Below, piece after piece: positions 4,395-5,029 of a stretch of 5,029 nt of DNA (position 1 is the stretch's first letter; every line of letters starts with the position of its first letter). The stretch is from CAZVWW01 sp964631265 (GTDB taxonomy: Bacteria; Thermotogota; Thermotogae; MWEM01), in assembly GCA_964631265.1 (NCBI GenBank), contig CAZVWW010000155.1:1-5029 (forward strand), written 5' to 3'. The notes under the pieces are model-generated. The model saw nothing but the letters and a program-made list of their open reading frames with translations, made no database searches and was not told the origin of the DNA. Both the position numbers and the translations under genes were made by a program.

Positions 4395-5029
4395 ATGAAA
4401 TTGAAGAATGTATTGATTGTATTGTTTGTCGGATTGTTTGCCGTAATGGCTCTGGCCGAAGTGCCGGAGATAGCTGTTGTTGTTAAGATAACGGGTATAC
4501 CCTGGTTCAACAGGCTTGAAGAGGGTGTCGAAAGGGCCGGAGACGAGTTGAATGTCAACGCCTATCAGGTTGGACCGACTGATGCCGACCCGGCACAGCA
4601 GGTTAAGATTGTTGAGGACCTCATCGCAAAAGGCGTGGATGCCATTGCCGTCATCCCCAACGATGCGGATGCCATGGAACCGGTTCTCCAGAAGGCAAGA
4701 GATAAGGGGATCGTGGTGCTTACGCATGAATCACCCGACCAGAAGAGTGCGGACTGGGACATCGAAGTCATCGACAACGTTGCCTTCGGTCAGAAAAACT
4801 TCGAAACCCTCGCACAGGCGATGGACGGAGACGGTCAGTTTGCCATTTTTGTCGGCGGGCTCACCGTTCCCCTTCACAATCTCTGGGCGGATGTCGGTCT
4901 GGATTATCTGAAAGAAAACTATCCGGAGATGGAACTCGTAACAGAAAGGATTCCGTGTGGTGAAGATGTCAATCTCGCCAAGCAGAAGACGCAGGAACTC
5001 CTGAGAAAATATCCCGATCTTGAAGGAAT
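4395..5029 (+). CDS. Sugar ABC transporter periplasmic substrate-binding protein, CUT2/RbsB-type (partial, runs off right edge)
   Basis: The window holds 211 complete codons of a protein that normally has about 320-350 residues. Residues 1-21 are a Sec signal peptide: Lys2 and Lys4, a hydrophobic stretch, then Ala19-Leu20-Ala21 before Glu22. There is no lipobox cysteine, so it should be soluble in the periplasm. The mature part has the type I periplasmic-binding fold of the peripla_BP_4 (ribose/rhamnose/AI-2) group: EIAVVVKITGIPWFNRLEEG (25-44), VGPTDADP, the IAKGVDAIAVIPNDADAMEPVL segment, KARDKGIVVLTHES, and a VPLHNLWAD segment in the second domain. It would deliver a sugar to permease and ATPase subunits presumably encoded to the right. 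It resembles LsrB/RhaS proteins, but the AI-2-contacting Asp-Gln pair of LsrB is replaced by Leu-His, so AI-2 is an unlikely ligand. It follows the regulator at 52 bases and is probably cotranscribed with it. Confidence 0.9.
   Translation, partial: MKLKNVLIVLFVGLFAVMALAEVPEIAVVVKITGIPWFNRLEEGVERAGDELNVNAYQVGPTDADPAQQVKIVEDLIAKGVDAIAVIPNDADAMEPVLQKARDKGIVVLTHESPDQKSADWDIEVIDNVAFGQKNFETLAQAMDGDGQFAIFVGGLTVPLHNLWADVGLDYLKENYPEMELVTERIPCGEDVNLAKQKTQELLRKYPDLEG

Noticed and set aside
4326..4727. 133-codon minus-strand open frame across the regulator end and binding-protein start
   Set aside because: It overlaps two genes with clear family motifs on the other strand and shows no motif of its own.
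4552..4911. 119-codon plus-strand frame inside the binding-protein gene
   Set aside because: It is an arginine/serine/proline-rich out-of-frame reading of a clear periplasmic-binding protein.
4395..5029. AI-2 (LsrB) quorum-sensing uptake system with an LsrK-like kinase and LsrR-like regulator
   Set aside because: The LsrB ligand residues are not kept, the kinases look like XylB and RhaB rather than LsrK, the regulator is DeoR/GlpR type rather than SorC type, and the aldolase is class II rather than LsrF-like.

Overview
The window is a divergently arranged carbohydrate-utilisation locus. Three genes on the minus strand form a catabolic operon (XylB-like FGGY kinase, then class II aldolase, then RhaB-like FGGY kinase). 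It reads leftwards out of a 257-base AT-rich intergenic region. On the plus strand, a DeoR-family regulator is followed by the substrate-binding protein of a sugar ABC transporter, which runs off the right edge. Both outermost genes are cut by the window ends. No RNA gene, CRISPR array, insertion sequence or phage gene was seen.

Organism: the sugar-binding protein carries an ordinary signal peptide ending in Ala-Leu-Ala with no lipobox cysteine. This points to a cell with a periplasm (diderm) rather than a Gram-positive. Strong GGAGG ribosome sites, moderate GC in genes and the gene mix fit an anaerobic sugar fermenter such as a spirochaete or a Thermotogae member. This is a low-confidence inference, and nothing in the window identifies a genus.

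Layout: 1-1206 (-) rhamnulokinase-like kinase, C-terminus missing; 1216-1854 (-) FucA-type aldolase, 9 bases upstream of it; 1878-3359 (-) xylulokinase-like kinase, 23 bases upstream of the aldolase; 3360-3616 divergent control region; 3617-4342 (+) DeoR-type repressor; 4343-4394 gap with a small GNRA hairpin and a strong ribosome site; 4395-5029 (+) periplasmic sugar-binding protein, N-terminal 211 residues.

How it may work: a sugar is captured in the periplasm and imported by a CUT2-type ABC transporter. It is converted to a ketose by an enzyme outside the window and phosphorylated by one or both FGGY kinases. The aldolase then splits the product to dihydroxyacetone phosphate and an aldehyde. 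The sugar cannot be named from the sequence: the aldolase, the RhaB-like kinase and the xylulokinase-like kinase each depart from their model enzymes at or near substrate-contact regions.

The most notable regulatory signal is a set of three related 16-bp palindromes (consensus TGATAATATNTTATCA) in the control region. One lies over the -10 of the leftward promoter, one in its leader, and one over the start of the rightward promoter. They are good candidates for the operator of the DeoR-type protein, which would then control both the catabolic operon and its own regulator-transporter transcript.
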